Positions 26,613 to 35,002 of a stretch of 64,000 nt of DNA are shown one piece after another. Within the stretch, counting starts at the first letter, position 1; the number at the start of each line of letters is the position of its first letter. The position numbers were made by a program, and so were the translations under genes. The notes beneath the pieces are model-generated. The model was not told the DNA's origin. It searched no databases and was given only the letters and a program-made list of their open reading frames with translations. The DNA comes from G963674835 sp963674835 (lineage in GTDB: Bacteria > Planctomycetota > Planctomycetia > Pirellulales > Thermoguttaceae): positions 806,001-870,000 of the forward strand of contig CAXXKC010000003.1 of NCBI GenBank assembly GCA_963674835.2. Reading direction: 5' to 3'.

Positions 26613-27815
26613 CTATCCCAACCAACCACCCTCGCGCGCAAACCGATAAAAGACCTCCGCCCCTTTCCGCAGCTCATCCAACGCAATCCACTCGTCCGCC
26701 GTGTGCGCTTGCGCCACCGATCCCGGGCCAAACACTACCGTAGGCACCCCCGCCGCGTCCAAAAACGCCGCATCCGTCGCGTACGCCACACCCACCGGCG
26801 CATGGCTCCCCGCCACCTTCGCTGCCACTTTGCCCAGCCGCGCCGCCAAACGCCCGTTCCGCTCGTCCGACAATGCCAACCCCAGCATGAACGGCGGATC
26901 GTGCTCCAGCACCGTCTCCGCTCCCAACTCACGCTCGAGATACTCGATCAACCGACGCCGCGCCTCTTCCGCCTCCTCGTCAGGCAGCAGCCGCCGGTCG
27001 ATCTCCACCACGCACTCATCGGGCACGATATTCACCGCCATCCCGCCGCGAATCGTCCCCACACTCATCGTCGGGCGCCCGCACAGATCGTGCGATCCCA
27101 GCCCGCCCACCACGTCCCGCTGATACCGCTCCATCACCGCCAGCGCCCGTGCCATCTTGTAGATAGCATTCTCACCCCCCTCGGGCTTCGAGCTGTGCAC
27201 CGCTCGGCCCCGCGCCCGGCACCGCCAGCGCACGACTCCTTTGTGGGCCACCACCACTCGCAAATCCGTCGGCTCGGCCACCACGGCGGCAACTGGCCGG
27301 CGTGGGCAAATACCCTGTGCACCACCACCCAGAAGCTCTCCCAATGCCCGTACCCCCGAAAACCCGCACTCCTCGTTGACCGTGCACGCCATCACGATCG
27401 TCGGCATGCCCCGCGGCCGCTCCTCGGCCAGTCGCGACACGGCCGCCAACATCGCTGCCATGCCCCCCTTCACGTCGCACGCCCCGCGACCGTACAGACG
27501 CCCGTCGCGGATCTCTCCTCCGTACGGATCCACCGTCATCCCAGCCGTAGGAACCGTGTCCTGGTGCACGCCAAACAGCACCACCTCGCCGCCGTCCTCC
27601 GGCGACCGATCCCCGTCCAGCCGCGCCAGCAGGTTCTCCCGGCCAGGGTGCACTGCCTGCCGCTGGCACACCAGTCCCATCTCGCCAAAGACCGACTCCA
27701 GATAGTCCGTCAGCCGCCCCTCGCCAACCTCCTCACCCGACACCATTCCGCCCATCGGGTTGACGCTAGGAATCCCCACCAATTCGCCCAGCGTGTCGAC
27801 AACATCCAGTGCCAT
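26613..27815 (-). CDS. M20-family metallopeptidase (ArgE/DapE-like)
   Basis: A zinc-dependent deacylase of 400 residues. The start at 27815 is supported by GGAAGG five bases upstream. M20 motifs are present: GVHQDTVP (metal ligands His84 and Asp86), GRGACDVKGGMAAML (bridging Asp114) and NEECGFSGVRAL (catalytic Glu and next ligand). A dimerisation domain follows. This is the layout of N-acetylornithine deacetylase, succinyl-diaminopimelate desuccinylase and related peptidases. The exact substrate cannot be told; no arginine or lysine pathway genes are nearby. It is monocistronic, convergent with the phosphatase gene. Confidence 0.9.
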   Translation of the reverse strand: MALDVVDTLGELVGIPSVNPMGGMVSGEEVGEGRLTDYLESVFGEMGLVCQRQAVHPGRENLLARLDGDRSPEDGGEVVLFGVHQDTVPTAGMTVDPYGGEIRDGRLYGRGACDVKGGMAAMLAAVSRLAEERPRGMPTIVMACTVNEECGFSGVRALGELLGGGAQGICPRRPVAAVVAEPTDLRVVVAHKGVVRWRCRARGRAVHSSKPEGGENAIYKMARALAVMERYQRDVVGGLGSHDLCGRPTMSVGTIRGGMAVNIVPDECVVEIDRRLLPDEEAEEARRRLIEYLERELGAETVLEHDPPFMLGLALSDERNGRLAARLGKVAAKVAGSHAPVGVAYATDAAFLDAAGVPTVVFGPGSVAQAHTADEWIALDELRKGAEVFYRFAREGGWLG

Positions 27816-27972
27816 ACAGACCTTCCCAAATCCTGAAACCAACTGCTCTCACCCCATACCTAATCCATCGGGGCCCTCCCGATGAGGTACTAAGGGAAAA
27901 CCTGATCACCATTGCCAAAATGCCCCACAAGCGGGATTGAGATTGGCGTTTCTCTGGACGATAATCAAGATC

Positions 27973-28032
27973 GTGAGGGCTAAGCCCTCACCCTGTCGCC
28001 CTTCGTAGGTCCCTGCCCCGCCTACGAAGGGC
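27973..28032. repeat. Two adjacent hairpins upstream of nuoA
   Basis: The first is a near-perfect palindrome, GTGAGGGCT-A-AGCCCTCAC (27973-27991). The second has a 12-base perfect stem, GCCCTTCGTAGG (27998-28009) with CCTACGAAGGGC (28021-28032), and an 11-base loop, followed by CATTTTAT. The second could act as a terminator on the plus strand or belong to a dispersed repeat family; its full symmetry does not fix a direction. Confidence 0.7.
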
Positions 28033-28195
28033 CATTTTATGCGCCCACGGCGCCCCACGCCAAGCCCCACGGCCGCTTATCTGTCCGCTCGCCGTTTCTC
28101 CGCCTTCGCGCCGAGCAAGCCCCAGCATTTCCTGCTCCCAAGCCGGTTGATCGCCCGGTCCCGCGTGTTTCGCCCCCGAGCGCTCTGTTCGTATC

Positions 28196-28224
28196 TTGAC
28201 CATCTCCGGGGGCGTTCATAGAAT
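28196..28224 (+). promoter_or_regulatory. Sigma-70-like promoter of the nuo operon
   Basis: TTGACC, exactly 17 bases, TAGAAT; each box matches five of six consensus positions. The -10 overlaps an ATG at 28223, so a transcript from here would start near 28231 and could only use the next in-frame ATG at 28268. This decides the nuoA start. Confidence 0.65.
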
Positions 28225-28267
28225 GCCTCACGATTTACCTCCAAAGAGTGGACCTCTGAGACCCTTC

Positions 28268-28732
28268 ATGCCACCCATCCTCATTCCGCTACTACTGCTC
28301 ATTGCCATCGCCGCCGGCTTAGCTGGGCTCCTGTTGCTCATTGCCAACGTCTTCAACCCCCGTCGGCCCGGCAGCGTCAAACAGATGCCGTATGAGAGCG
28401 GCATGGACCCCATTCACGATACCCGCCGCCGCTTCGGCGTCCATTTCCATCTGCTGGCCATCGCCTTTCTTCTGTTCGACGTCGAACTGCTCTTCCTTTA
28501 CCCTTGGGCTGTCACACTCCAGCCCGCCTCCGTCTCCCAGTCGACGCCCATGACCGCGCTGGCCCCGGGACTATCACCCATCGCACCCGCTGCGTCCAAT
28601 CCACCGCCTGCCGTCCAACCTTCCACCGGCGTCGCGCCGCGGCCGGCGTTCGTCGCCGGGCTGATCTTCCTTGGTCTCCTCACGCTAGGCTTCCTCTACG
28701 ACTGGCGGAAAGGGGTCTTCCAGTGGCGGTAG
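28268..28732 (+). CDS. nuoA: NADH-quinone oxidoreductase subunit A
   Basis: Small membrane subunit of complex I at the junction of the arms. About 154 residues from the ATG favoured by the upstream promoter (28223 is the alternative). Core features are the first helix, the conserved PYESGMDPIHDTRRRF loop, the acidic helix AFLLFDVELLFLYPWA, and a last helix ending in YDWRKGVFQW. Between helices two and three lies an insert of about 40 residues rich in Pro, Ala and Ser (positions about 84-125) that ordinary NuoA lacks. The stop overlaps the nuoB start by ten bases. First gene of the operon. Confidence 0.95.
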   Translation: MPPILIPLLLLIAIAAGLAGLLLLIANVFNPRRPGSVKQMPYESGMDPIHDTRRRFGVHFHLLAIAFLLFDVELLFLYPWAVTLQPASVSQSTPMTALAPGLSPIAPAASNPPPAVQPSTGVAPRPAFVAGLIFLGLLTLGFLYDWRKGVFQWR

Positions 28733-29319
28733 ATCTGCCCGACAACGTCGTCATCACGCGGCTCGACCCTCTCGTCAGCTGGTGTCGCAAGAACAGCCTC
28801 TGGCCCATGCCCTTCGCCACCGCCTGCTGCGGCATCGAGCTCATGGCCACCGGCGCCAGCCGCCACGACTTGGCCCGCTTCGGCGCCGAGGTCTTTCGTT
28901 TCAGTCCCCGCCAGTGTGATCTCATGATCGTCGCCGGCCGCGTCGTCATGAAGATGCTCCCCGTCCTCCAACGCATCTGGCTGCAAATGCACGAGCCCAA
29001 ATGGTGCATCTCCATGGGCGCGTGCGCCTCCACCGGCGGCGTCTTCGACACTTACTGTGTCGTCCAGGGAATCGACCGCTTCATCCCCGTCGACATGTAC
29101 GTCCCCGGCTGCCCTCCGCGGCCCGAGCAGCTCATCCAGGCGATCATCGATCTCCAGGAGAAGATCCAGCGCGAAGGAACCGTCTTCGGCCGCGAATTCG
29201 ACGACCCGTGCCGCCAGCAACCCAAGATGGCCCTACGCCAGCAAGGCCGCACGCCCTTCGATCCACCACAATCCCAATCAACACCCGGCGAAGCAGCAGC
29301 CTCGAAACCGCACCCATGA
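28723..29319 (+). CDS. nuoB: NADH-quinone oxidoreductase subunit B
   Basis: Carries cluster N2, the last Fe-S centre before quinone. 198 residues from a GTG, with AAGGGG seven bases upstream. The N2 ligands are visible: the tandem cysteines in ATACCGIE, a Cys in SMGACAS and a Cys in VPGCPPRPE. The C-terminal 35 or so residues are Gln/Pro-rich and not part of the core fold. It overlaps nuoA by ten bases and nuoC by the four-base ATGA, consistent with coupled translation. Confidence 0.98.
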   Translation: MAVDLPDNVVITRLDPLVSWCRKNSLWPMPFATACCGIELMATGASRHDLARFGAEVFRFSPRQCDLMIVAGRVVMKMLPVLQRIWLQMHEPKWCISMGACASTGGVFDTYCVVQGIDRFIPVDMYVPGCPPRPEQLIQAIIDLQEKIQREGTVFGREFDDPCRQQPKMALRQQGRTPFDPPQSQSTPGEAAASKPHP

Positions 29320-29822
29320 CCGAACCGACAACCAACCCCACGCTCGAGGCCCTGCGGCAGACATTCGGTGATTTGCCGGCCAGCCAGTTCCGTGGGCAAA
29401 CCCGCGTGGTCGTCTCGGCCCAGCAACTGCACGACGTCCTCTCCACGCTCAAAACCCGCCTCGGCTTCGACCTCCTCGTCGACATCACCTGCGTCGACTA
29501 CCTGCACTACCGCGACGCTACGGACCGCTTCGGGCTGGTCTACCTCCTCGCCAACACCCAGACCAACGAGCGTCTCACCGTCCGGTGCTTCCTCAACGAT
29601 CCCGAGCCCACCGTCCCCACGGCGTACGACCTCTGGAAGGGCGCCGACTGGCTGGAACGCGAGGTCTGGGACATGTTCGGCATTCGCTTCCAAGGCCACC
29701 CCGACCTGCGCCGCCTCCTTCTGCCCGAAGAGTTCACCGCCTTTCCGCTGCGAAAAGACTATCCCCTGCAGGGTCGCGGCGAACGCCACAATTTCCCCGT
29801 CATCACCCGAGCCGAGAGTTGA
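29316..29822 (+). CDS. nuoC: NADH-quinone oxidoreductase subunit C
   Basis: Peripheral-arm subunit (30 kDa type) without cofactors, 168 residues. Typical features include FDLLVDITCVDY, FGLVYLLAN, the acidic EREVWDMFGIRFQGHPDLRRLLLPE, and the ending RKDYPLQG. It is separate from nuoD, unlike the fused nuoCD of enterobacteria. It starts at the ATG overlapping the nuoB stop. The frame continues upstream through nuoB as a shadow. Confidence 0.97.
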   Translation: MTEPTTNPTLEALRQTFGDLPASQFRGQTRVVVSAQQLHDVLSTLKTRLGFDLLVDITCVDYLHYRDATDRFGLVYLLANTQTNERLTVRCFLNDPEPTVPTAYDLWKGADWLEREVWDMFGIRFQGHPDLRRLLLPEEFTAFPLRKDYPLQGRGERHNFPVITRAES

Positions 29823-29849
29823 GTTTCAAGTTTATCCGGTCTGTTTGAT

Positions 29850-31076
29850 ATGCCGTTGACCCAATCCACCCTGTTCGGCGACCCGGCCCCCGGCCAACCC
29901 CAGCAATATCTCTGGACTGTCAATTTCGGGCCCCAGCATCCGGCCACGCACACCACGCTCCGCATTGTGCTCAAGCTCGACGGCGAGCGCGTCGTCGAGG
30001 CCACGCCCGATATCGGCTATCTCCACTCCGGCTTCGAAAAGCTCGGCGAGCACCTCGACTACAACCAGTATGTCACGGTCACCGACCGCATGAACTACAT
30101 CTCGCCGATGGCCAATAACGTCGCTTGGCACATGGCCGTCGAGAAGCTCCTCGGTATCGACGTCCCGCCCCGCTGCCAGTACCTTCGCGTCATCATCAGC
30201 GAGCTGGCCCGCATCAGCGATCACCTCGTCTGCGTCGGCGCCATGGGCCTCGATACGGGCGCGTTCACCTACTTTCTCTACGCCTTCAATCCTCGCGAAC
30301 AGCTCTACGACATCTTCGAAGCCCTCTGCGGCGCTCGCTTCACCAACAGCTACACCCGCGTCGGCGGCCTCATGCACGATGCCTCCCCCAAGGCCATCGC
30401 CATGATTCGCGACTTCCTCGCCGGCTTCCCCAAGGTCCTCGACGACCTCGAGCGACTTCTCAACCGCAACCGCATCTTCGTCGACCGCACCCACGGCGTC
30501 GGCGTGCTCAGCCATGAAGAGGCCGTCAACCGCAGTTGCACCGGCCCGGTCGCCCGTGCCAGCGGCGTCACCCGCGACCTGCGTAAGGACGAGCCCTACC
30601 TGGCCTACCGCGATTTCGACTTCCAGGTCTGCTGCGCCACCGCCGGCGACTGCTACGCCCGCTATCTCGTCCGGCTCGCCGAAATGCGCGAAAGCGCCAA
30701 GATCATCCGCCAGGCGATCGAGAACCTCCCCGCCGGCCCCGTCAACATCCCCATCGACGACCGTGTCGCCTTGCCCGCCAAACGCCAGGTCTACTCCACC
30801 ATCGAAGGCCTCATCTCCCACTTCGAGCTCGTTATGAGCAATCGCGGCTTCACCGTGCCCAACGACGAGGTCTACTGCGCCTCCGAAGCCCCCAACGGCG
30901 AGCTCGGTTTCTACCTCGTCGGCGATGGCTCCAACCGCGCCTACCGCGCCCGCTGCCGCCCGCCGTCGCTCATCCATTTCGCCGTCTTTCCCTCCCTGAT
31001 CCGGGGGCATCGTCTTAGCGACGTCGTCGCCGTGCTGGGCAGCCTAAACATCATCGCCGCCGAACTCGACCGCTGA
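29850..31076 (+). CDS. nuoD: NADH-quinone oxidoreductase subunit D
   Basis: The 49 kDa-type subunit forming most of the quinone pocket; 408 residues, normal length. Signatures: FGPQHPATHTTLRIVLKLDGE near the start (split over the quinone-site loop), IGYLHSGFEKLGEH, YNQYVTVTDRMNYISPM, RVGG and the C-terminal GDVVAVLGS-type ending. The conserved His in the HPATH loop and the Tyr in the YNQY region are present, so the quinone site looks intact. 27 bases separate it from nuoC. Confidence 0.97.
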   Translation: MPLTQSTLFGDPAPGQPQQYLWTVNFGPQHPATHTTLRIVLKLDGERVVEATPDIGYLHSGFEKLGEHLDYNQYVTVTDRMNYISPMANNVAWHMAVEKLLGIDVPPRCQYLRVIISELARISDHLVCVGAMGLDTGAFTYFLYAFNPREQLYDIFEALCGARFTNSYTRVGGLMHDASPKAIAMIRDFLAGFPKVLDDLERLLNRNRIFVDRTHGVGVLSHEEAVNRSCTGPVARASGVTRDLRKDEPYLAYRDFDFQVCCATAGDCYARYLVRLAEMRESAKIIRQAIENLPAGPVNIPIDDRVALPAKRQVYSTIEGLISHFELVMSNRGFTVPNDEVYCASEAPNGELGFYLVGDGSNRAYRARCRPPSLIHFAVFPSLIRGHRLSDVVAVLGSLNIIAAELDR

Positions 31077-31095
31077 GAAGGATTCTCCGACACCC

Positions 31096-31587
31096 ATGGC
31101 TTCCACCAGGCAACTGCTCGACAAACAGGTTCGCGACGCGATTCGGGCTTACTTCCCCCGATATCCCAATCGCCGCGCCGTCGTCTTGCCCGCCTTGCAT
31201 GTTGTGAACCAGCACCTCGGCCATGTCCCGCTCCAGGCCGTCACCGAAATCGCCGAACTGCTCGAGCTGGCCCCCGCCGACGTCTATGACACCCTGTCCT
31301 TCTACGGCTTCTTCAAGCAGGACCAGCCCGCTGGCCGGCTGCGCGTCTGGGTGTGCCGATCCGTCAGTTGTGCCGCCCGCGGTGGCGAAGAACTCCTCCA
31401 GTACCTGTGCGACCGCTTGGGTATCCGCCCCGGCGAAACCACCCCCGACGGCCAAATAACCCTCCAGTTCGCCGAATGCCTCGGCGCCTGCGAACAAGCC
31501 CCCGCCATGCTGGCCGGCGATGTCTGTATCGGTGAGCTGACCAAGGAGAAAATCGACGAGTGGCTCGCTACGAACCGGTCCTCTTAG
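31096..31587 (+). CDS. nuoE: NADH-quinone oxidoreductase subunit E
   Basis: The 24 kDa-type subunit holding a [2Fe-2S] cluster (N1a) in the NADH-oxidising module; 163 residues. Cluster ligands appear as the CRSVSC pair (four residues between) and the CLGAC pair (three residues between), exactly the family spacing. The N-terminal helical bundle contains YPNRRAVVLPALHVVNQHLG. The last 28 bases overlap nuoF. Confidence 0.97.
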   Translation: MASTRQLLDKQVRDAIRAYFPRYPNRRAVVLPALHVVNQHLGHVPLQAVTEIAELLELAPADVYDTLSFYGFFKQDQPAGRLRVWVCRSVSCAARGGEELLQYLCDRLGIRPGETTPDGQITLQFAECLGACEQAPAMLAGDVCIGELTKEKIDEWLATNRSS

Positions 31588-32945
31588 CCAACATCGACAA
31601 GCCCGATAGTCATCGGCGAGCCGTCTACGAGTCCGCCGGCGGATATCGCACCCTGCGCCGCGCGCTCAAAGACCTCGCTCCGGCCCGCGTCATCGAGACC
31701 ATCCGTTCCAGCAACCTTCGCGGTCGCGGCGGCGCCGGCTTTCCCACCGGCCTGAAGTGGTCCTTCCTCCCCCAGGACCACCCCAGACCGATCTACCTCT
31801 GCGTCAATGCCGACGAAAGCGAGCCCGGCACCTTCTGCAACCGTGTGCTCATGGAGCTCGACCCGCACCAGGTCATCGAAGGCACCATTCTCAGCGCCTA
31901 CGCCACCCGCGCCACCACCGCCTACATCTACCTCCGCTACGAATACCCCCTCAGCTTCGCCCGCCTCCAGCAAGCCATCGACGAATGCTACGAGGCCGGC
32001 TACCTCGGCAAGAACATCCTCGGCACCGACTACTCTCTGGATATCTTCATCCACCGCGGCGCCGCGGCCTACGTCTGTGGCGAAGAGACCGGGCTGATCG
32101 AAAGTCTCGAAGGCAAACGCGCCTGGCCGCGCATCAAGCCCCCCTTCCCCGCCGTCGAAGGCCTTTTCCACAAGCCCACCGTCGTCAACAACGTCGAAAC
32201 CGTCGCCTGCGTCCTACACATCCTCGACCGCGGCGTCGATTGGTTCAAATCCATCGGCACCCCGCCCGAGCCCGGCAATCCCCGCGATCCCGGCAGCTAC
32301 GGCCCCAAGCTGTACGGCCTCAGCGGCCACGTCCAGCGGCCCGGCCTCTACGAAGCTCCCTTGGGCCTCCCCTGCCGCCAACTGATCGACGAGTTCGGCG
32401 GCGGCGTCTGGAAAGGCCGCAAGGCCAAGGCCGTCATCCCCGGCGGCCTGAGCACCGGACTGCTCACCGAAGCCGAATTGGACATACCCCTGGACTTCAA
32501 CGGTCCGCCCAAAGCCGGCTGTCTCGGCCTAGGCACCGCCGGTGTCGTCGTCTTCGACGAGACCTACTCCATGATCGACTTCCTCCACAACAGCTGCCGC
32601 TTCTTCGCCCATGAAAGCTGCGGCCAATGCACGCCCTGCCGCGAAGGCACCCATTGGTCGCTCGCCATGCTCGAGCGTATCAAAGCTGGCCGCGGCCGCC
32701 TCAAAGACCTCGACCTCCTTCTCGAGATCGCCGATTCCATCGGCATCATCCCCGGCACCACCATCTGCGGCCTCGCCGACGGCGCCGCCTGGCCCATCAA
32801 AACCGCCATCCGCAAATTCCGCTCCGAATTCGAAGACCACATCACCCGCACCAACCCCAGTGGCTACCAGTCCACCGAACCATGCGAGGCCACGGTGTGG
32901 GAAGGTGCTCAAACGATCTCGAATGTCTCTCTGCCAAGGTCTTGA
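31560..32945 (+). CDS. nuoF: NADH-quinone oxidoreductase subunit F
   Basis: Binds NADH and FMN and the first [4Fe-4S] cluster (N3); 461 residues from a GTG inside nuoE, with AGGAG upstream. The FMN-site Gly-rich segment GRGGAGFPTG is at 55-64, the NADH loop is GEETGLIESLEG, and cluster Cys354, Cys357 and Cys360 lie in ESCGQCTPCREG. A fourth ligand is near 402 in TTICGLAD. The C-terminal 30 residues after EDHITRTNPSG do not look like the usual NuoF end, and the next gene is a foreign-looking insert. The original 3' end may have been changed. Confidence 0.97.
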   Translation: MARYEPVLLANIDKPDSHRRAVYESAGGYRTLRRALKDLAPARVIETIRSSNLRGRGGAGFPTGLKWSFLPQDHPRPIYLCVNADESEPGTFCNRVLMELDPHQVIEGTILSAYATRATTAYIYLRYEYPLSFARLQQAIDECYEAGYLGKNILGTDYSLDIFIHRGAAAYVCGEETGLIESLEGKRAWPRIKPPFPAVEGLFHKPTVVNNVETVACVLHILDRGVDWFKSIGTPPEPGNPRDPGSYGPKLYGLSGHVQRPGLYEAPLGLPCRQLIDEFGGGVWKGRKAKAVIPGGLSTGLLTEAELDIPLDFNGPPKAGCLGLGTAGVVVFDETYSMIDFLHNSCRFFAHESCGQCTPCREGTHWSLAMLERIKAGRGRLKDLDLLLEIADSIGIIPGTTICGLADGAAWPIKTAIRKFRSEFEDHITRTNPSGYQSTEPCEATVWEGAQTISNVSLPRS

Positions 32946-32947
32946 GA

Positions 32948-33235
32948 ATGAAAGGAACCTCATTACGAGTTGGCGACAGAATCCGGATCATAGGTGTCCC
33001 CGGAACCGGCATCGCCGGCTACTACATACATCCCGATACCACAAGAGCGTACAGGAAACTGATTGCAAGGGGCCGGTCCCTACGCATATGCGAAATCGAC
33101 CAAGATGGACGCCCCTGGTTCGCGTTCCGTTTCAAGCTGAGCAACGGAACTTGGGAATACCACAGGATGCAGATCTTGCCCGATGACGACAACTGGGTCC
33201 GCGTGAAACCTCACCAGAACAACAAACGCAGATGA
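32948..33235 (+). CDS. Small protein of unknown function inserted between nuoF and nuoG
   Basis: A 95-residue protein in a position where no complex I gene is expected. It starts two bases after the nuoF stop. The sequence is coherent and globular-looking: LRVGDRIRIIGVPGTG, then YYIHPDTTRAYRKLIARGRSLRI, EIDQDGRPWFAFRF, GTWEYHRMQILPDDDNWVRVKP. The pattern of beta strands with a conserved-looking VGDRIRI opening resembles short beta-barrel proteins I associate with planctomycete genomes; I cannot name a family. By hand count, 155 of its 288 bases are G or C (54%), against about 67% in two 60-base samples of nuoG. That supports later acquisition or a different codon-use history. There is no membrane segment or Cys motif. 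Confidence 0.7.
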   Translation: MKGTSLRVGDRIRIIGVPGTGIAGYYIHPDTTRAYRKLIARGRSLRICEIDQDGRPWFAFRFKLSNGTWEYHRMQILPDDDNWVRVKPHQNNKRR

Positions 33236-33264
33236 CGACATGCGGGAGCACTCGCCCCGCCAGT

Positions 33265-33285
33265 CACTACCCACTACCCACTACC
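33265..33285. repeat. Three CACTACC heptamers before nuoG
   Basis: Three tandem copies of the same heptamer that forms the 15-unit array at 5204-5308. They end eight bases before the nuoG start, where a ribosome site would normally lie. Confidence 0.9.
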
Positions 33286-33292
33286 CCTCCCC

Positions 33293-34927
33293 ATGCCAAC
33301 CGCAATCGTCGACGGACACGAAGTAGAATTCGCTTCGCACGAGCGACTCAACGCCATCCAGTTGGCCCAGCGTGCCGGCGTCGAGATTCCCTACTACTGC
33401 TGGCACCCCGGCCTCCCCGTCGTCGCAAGCTGCCGCATGTGTCTCATCGAGGTCGGCGCCCGCAACGCCGAGACAGGCGAGATCTCGATCATGCCCAAGC
33501 TCGTCCCCGCCTGCAACACGCCCGTACGCGATGGCATGGTCATCGTCACCAACAGCGAGAAGGTCCAGCAGGCCCACGCCATGGTCGAAGAGGACCTCCT
33601 CCTCCGTCACCCCATTGACTGCCCCATCTGCGACAAGGCCGGCGAATGCCGCCTGCAGGATTACCATTTCCTCTACGGCCAGGATCAGCGCCGCGCCGAC
33701 GTCCGCCCCTTCACCAGCCGCCGCCGCGACATCGGCGACGTCACCCTCTTCGTCGACCGTTGCATCATGTGCAGCCGCTGCGTCCGCTTCTGCCGCGAGA
33801 TCACCGGCACCTCCGAACTCATGATCGTCAACCGCGGCACGCACGAGGAAATCGACGTCGTCCCCGGCTTTCCCCTCCACAACGATCTCTCCGGCAACGT
33901 CGTCGACCTCTGCCCCGTAGGAGCCCTCGGCGACAAAGACTTCCTCTACCAACAGCGCGTCTGGTACCTCAATCGCCACCCCGGCCTGTGCACCGGCTGC
34001 TCCACCGGCTGTTCCATCTGGATCGAGGAGAACCAGGACCGCATCTACCGCCTCAAGCCGCGCGACAATCCCCAGGTCAACCATTGGTGGATGTGCAACG
34101 AAGGCCGTTACGGCTACCCTCACGTCCACAACGACCGCCGCCTCACCTCGCCCCAGCGCCGCGACGGCACCACGCTCACCGAACTTGACTGGACCAACGT
34201 CCCTCAAGAACTTTCCGACCAACTGCGACAGGCAGCCCCGTTGGCCGCCGTCCTATCGCCCTTCCTCTCCGTCGAAGAGGCCTACCTTCTGGCCACCCTC
34301 GTCCGCTCCATCGATCCCAAGGCCCGCCTCGTCCTCGGGCCGGTCCCCACGGTCGGCCGCGACCAATCATTCCCCAACGGTTTCGTCATCTCGGCCGAAA
34401 AATGCCCCAACCGCCGCGGCGTCGAAGAAGTCATCGCCCACTTCGAGTCCGGCCGCATTACCCCCTTCGACAAGTTCCTCCCCGAAATCGACCGCGGGCC
34501 CATTCGCGGCCTCTGGTTCTCCGGCGGATACAAGAAAGAGAACTGGATCGACGACGCTACCGCTCGCCGCCTCCAAAAACTCCACCTCCTGATCGTCCAG
34601 GATCTCTTCCCGTCCGCCCTCACCGCCCAGGCGACCTACATCCTCCCCGGCGCGGCCTTCGCCGAACGCGACGGCTCCTACGTCAACCGCAACGACCATC
34701 TGCAATCCGTTCCCTGGGCGATCCGCCCACCCCAAGGCGTCCGCCCCGAAGGAACCCTTTACTGGGAAATGCTCGCCAAGCCCGGCCTCTACCGCACGCG
34801 GGACGTCCTCACCGACCTCGCGCGCACCATCCCCTATTTCCACATCGCCGCGGCTGAAATCCCCGACGTCGGCCTCAACCTCAAACTCAACCTCCTAGCC
34901 ACCCAATCCACCGAAACCACCGCCTAA
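33293..34927 (+). CDS. nuoG: NADH-quinone oxidoreductase subunit G (short form)
   Basis: The 75 kDa-type Fe-S subunit, 544 residues. It has a [2Fe-2S] ferredoxin domain with Cys36, Cys47, Cys50 and Cys74, then the His/Cys cluster motif around HPIDCPICDKAGEC. A further [4Fe-4S] set lies in DRCIMCSRCVRFC with its distal Cys in VVDLCPVGAL. A CTGCSTGC motif opens the molybdopterin-oxidoreductase-like domain, which is shorter than in E. coli NuoG and carries no cofactor role in complex I. No good Shine-Dalgarno precedes the ATG; CACTACC repeats occupy that place. Confidence 0.96.
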   Translation: MPTAIVDGHEVEFASHERLNAIQLAQRAGVEIPYYCWHPGLPVVASCRMCLIEVGARNAETGEISIMPKLVPACNTPVRDGMVIVTNSEKVQQAHAMVEEDLLLRHPIDCPICDKAGECRLQDYHFLYGQDQRRADVRPFTSRRRDIGDVTLFVDRCIMCSRCVRFCREITGTSELMIVNRGTHEEIDVVPGFPLHNDLSGNVVDLCPVGALGDKDFLYQQRVWYLNRHPGLCTGCSTGCSIWIEENQDRIYRLKPRDNPQVNHWWMCNEGRYGYPHVHNDRRLTSPQRRDGTTLTELDWTNVPQELSDQLRQAAPLAAVLSPFLSVEEAYLLATLVRSIDPKARLVLGPVPTVGRDQSFPNGFVISAEKCPNRRGVEEVIAHFESGRITPFDKFLPEIDRGPIRGLWFSGGYKKENWIDDATARRLQKLHLLIVQDLFPSALTAQATYILPGAAFAERDGSYVNRNDHLQSVPWAIRPPQGVRPEGTLYWEMLAKPGLYRTRDVLTDLARTIPYFHIAAAEIPDVGLNLKLNLLATQSTETTA

Positions 34928-34942
34928 CCCGCACCAAATCCC

Positions 34943-34973
34943 GTAGGGTGGGCCGAGCGCAGCGAGCCCCACC
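34943..34973. repeat. Dispersed GTAGGGTGGG..CCCCACC repeat between nuoG and nuoH
   Basis: Reads GTAGGGTGGGCCGAGCGCAG followed by CGAGCCCCACC. This is a short imperfect inverted element (GGTGGG / CCCCACC with a GAGCGCAGCGAG centre) of a type common between genes in many bacteria. One copy in the window. Confidence 0.7.
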
Positions 34974-35002
34974 AGCAAACCAGATTCAACCTTGAACCAA
35001 CC

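Larger units (their letters stand above)
27816..28267. other. Divergent intergenic region between the M20 peptidase and nuoA
   Basis: Holds a small inverted repeat (CATCGGG..CCCGATG, 27866-27884) in the peptidase leader, two larger hairpins (27973-28032), and the nuoA promoter near its right end. No open frame with a recognisable product was seen. Confidence 0.6.
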
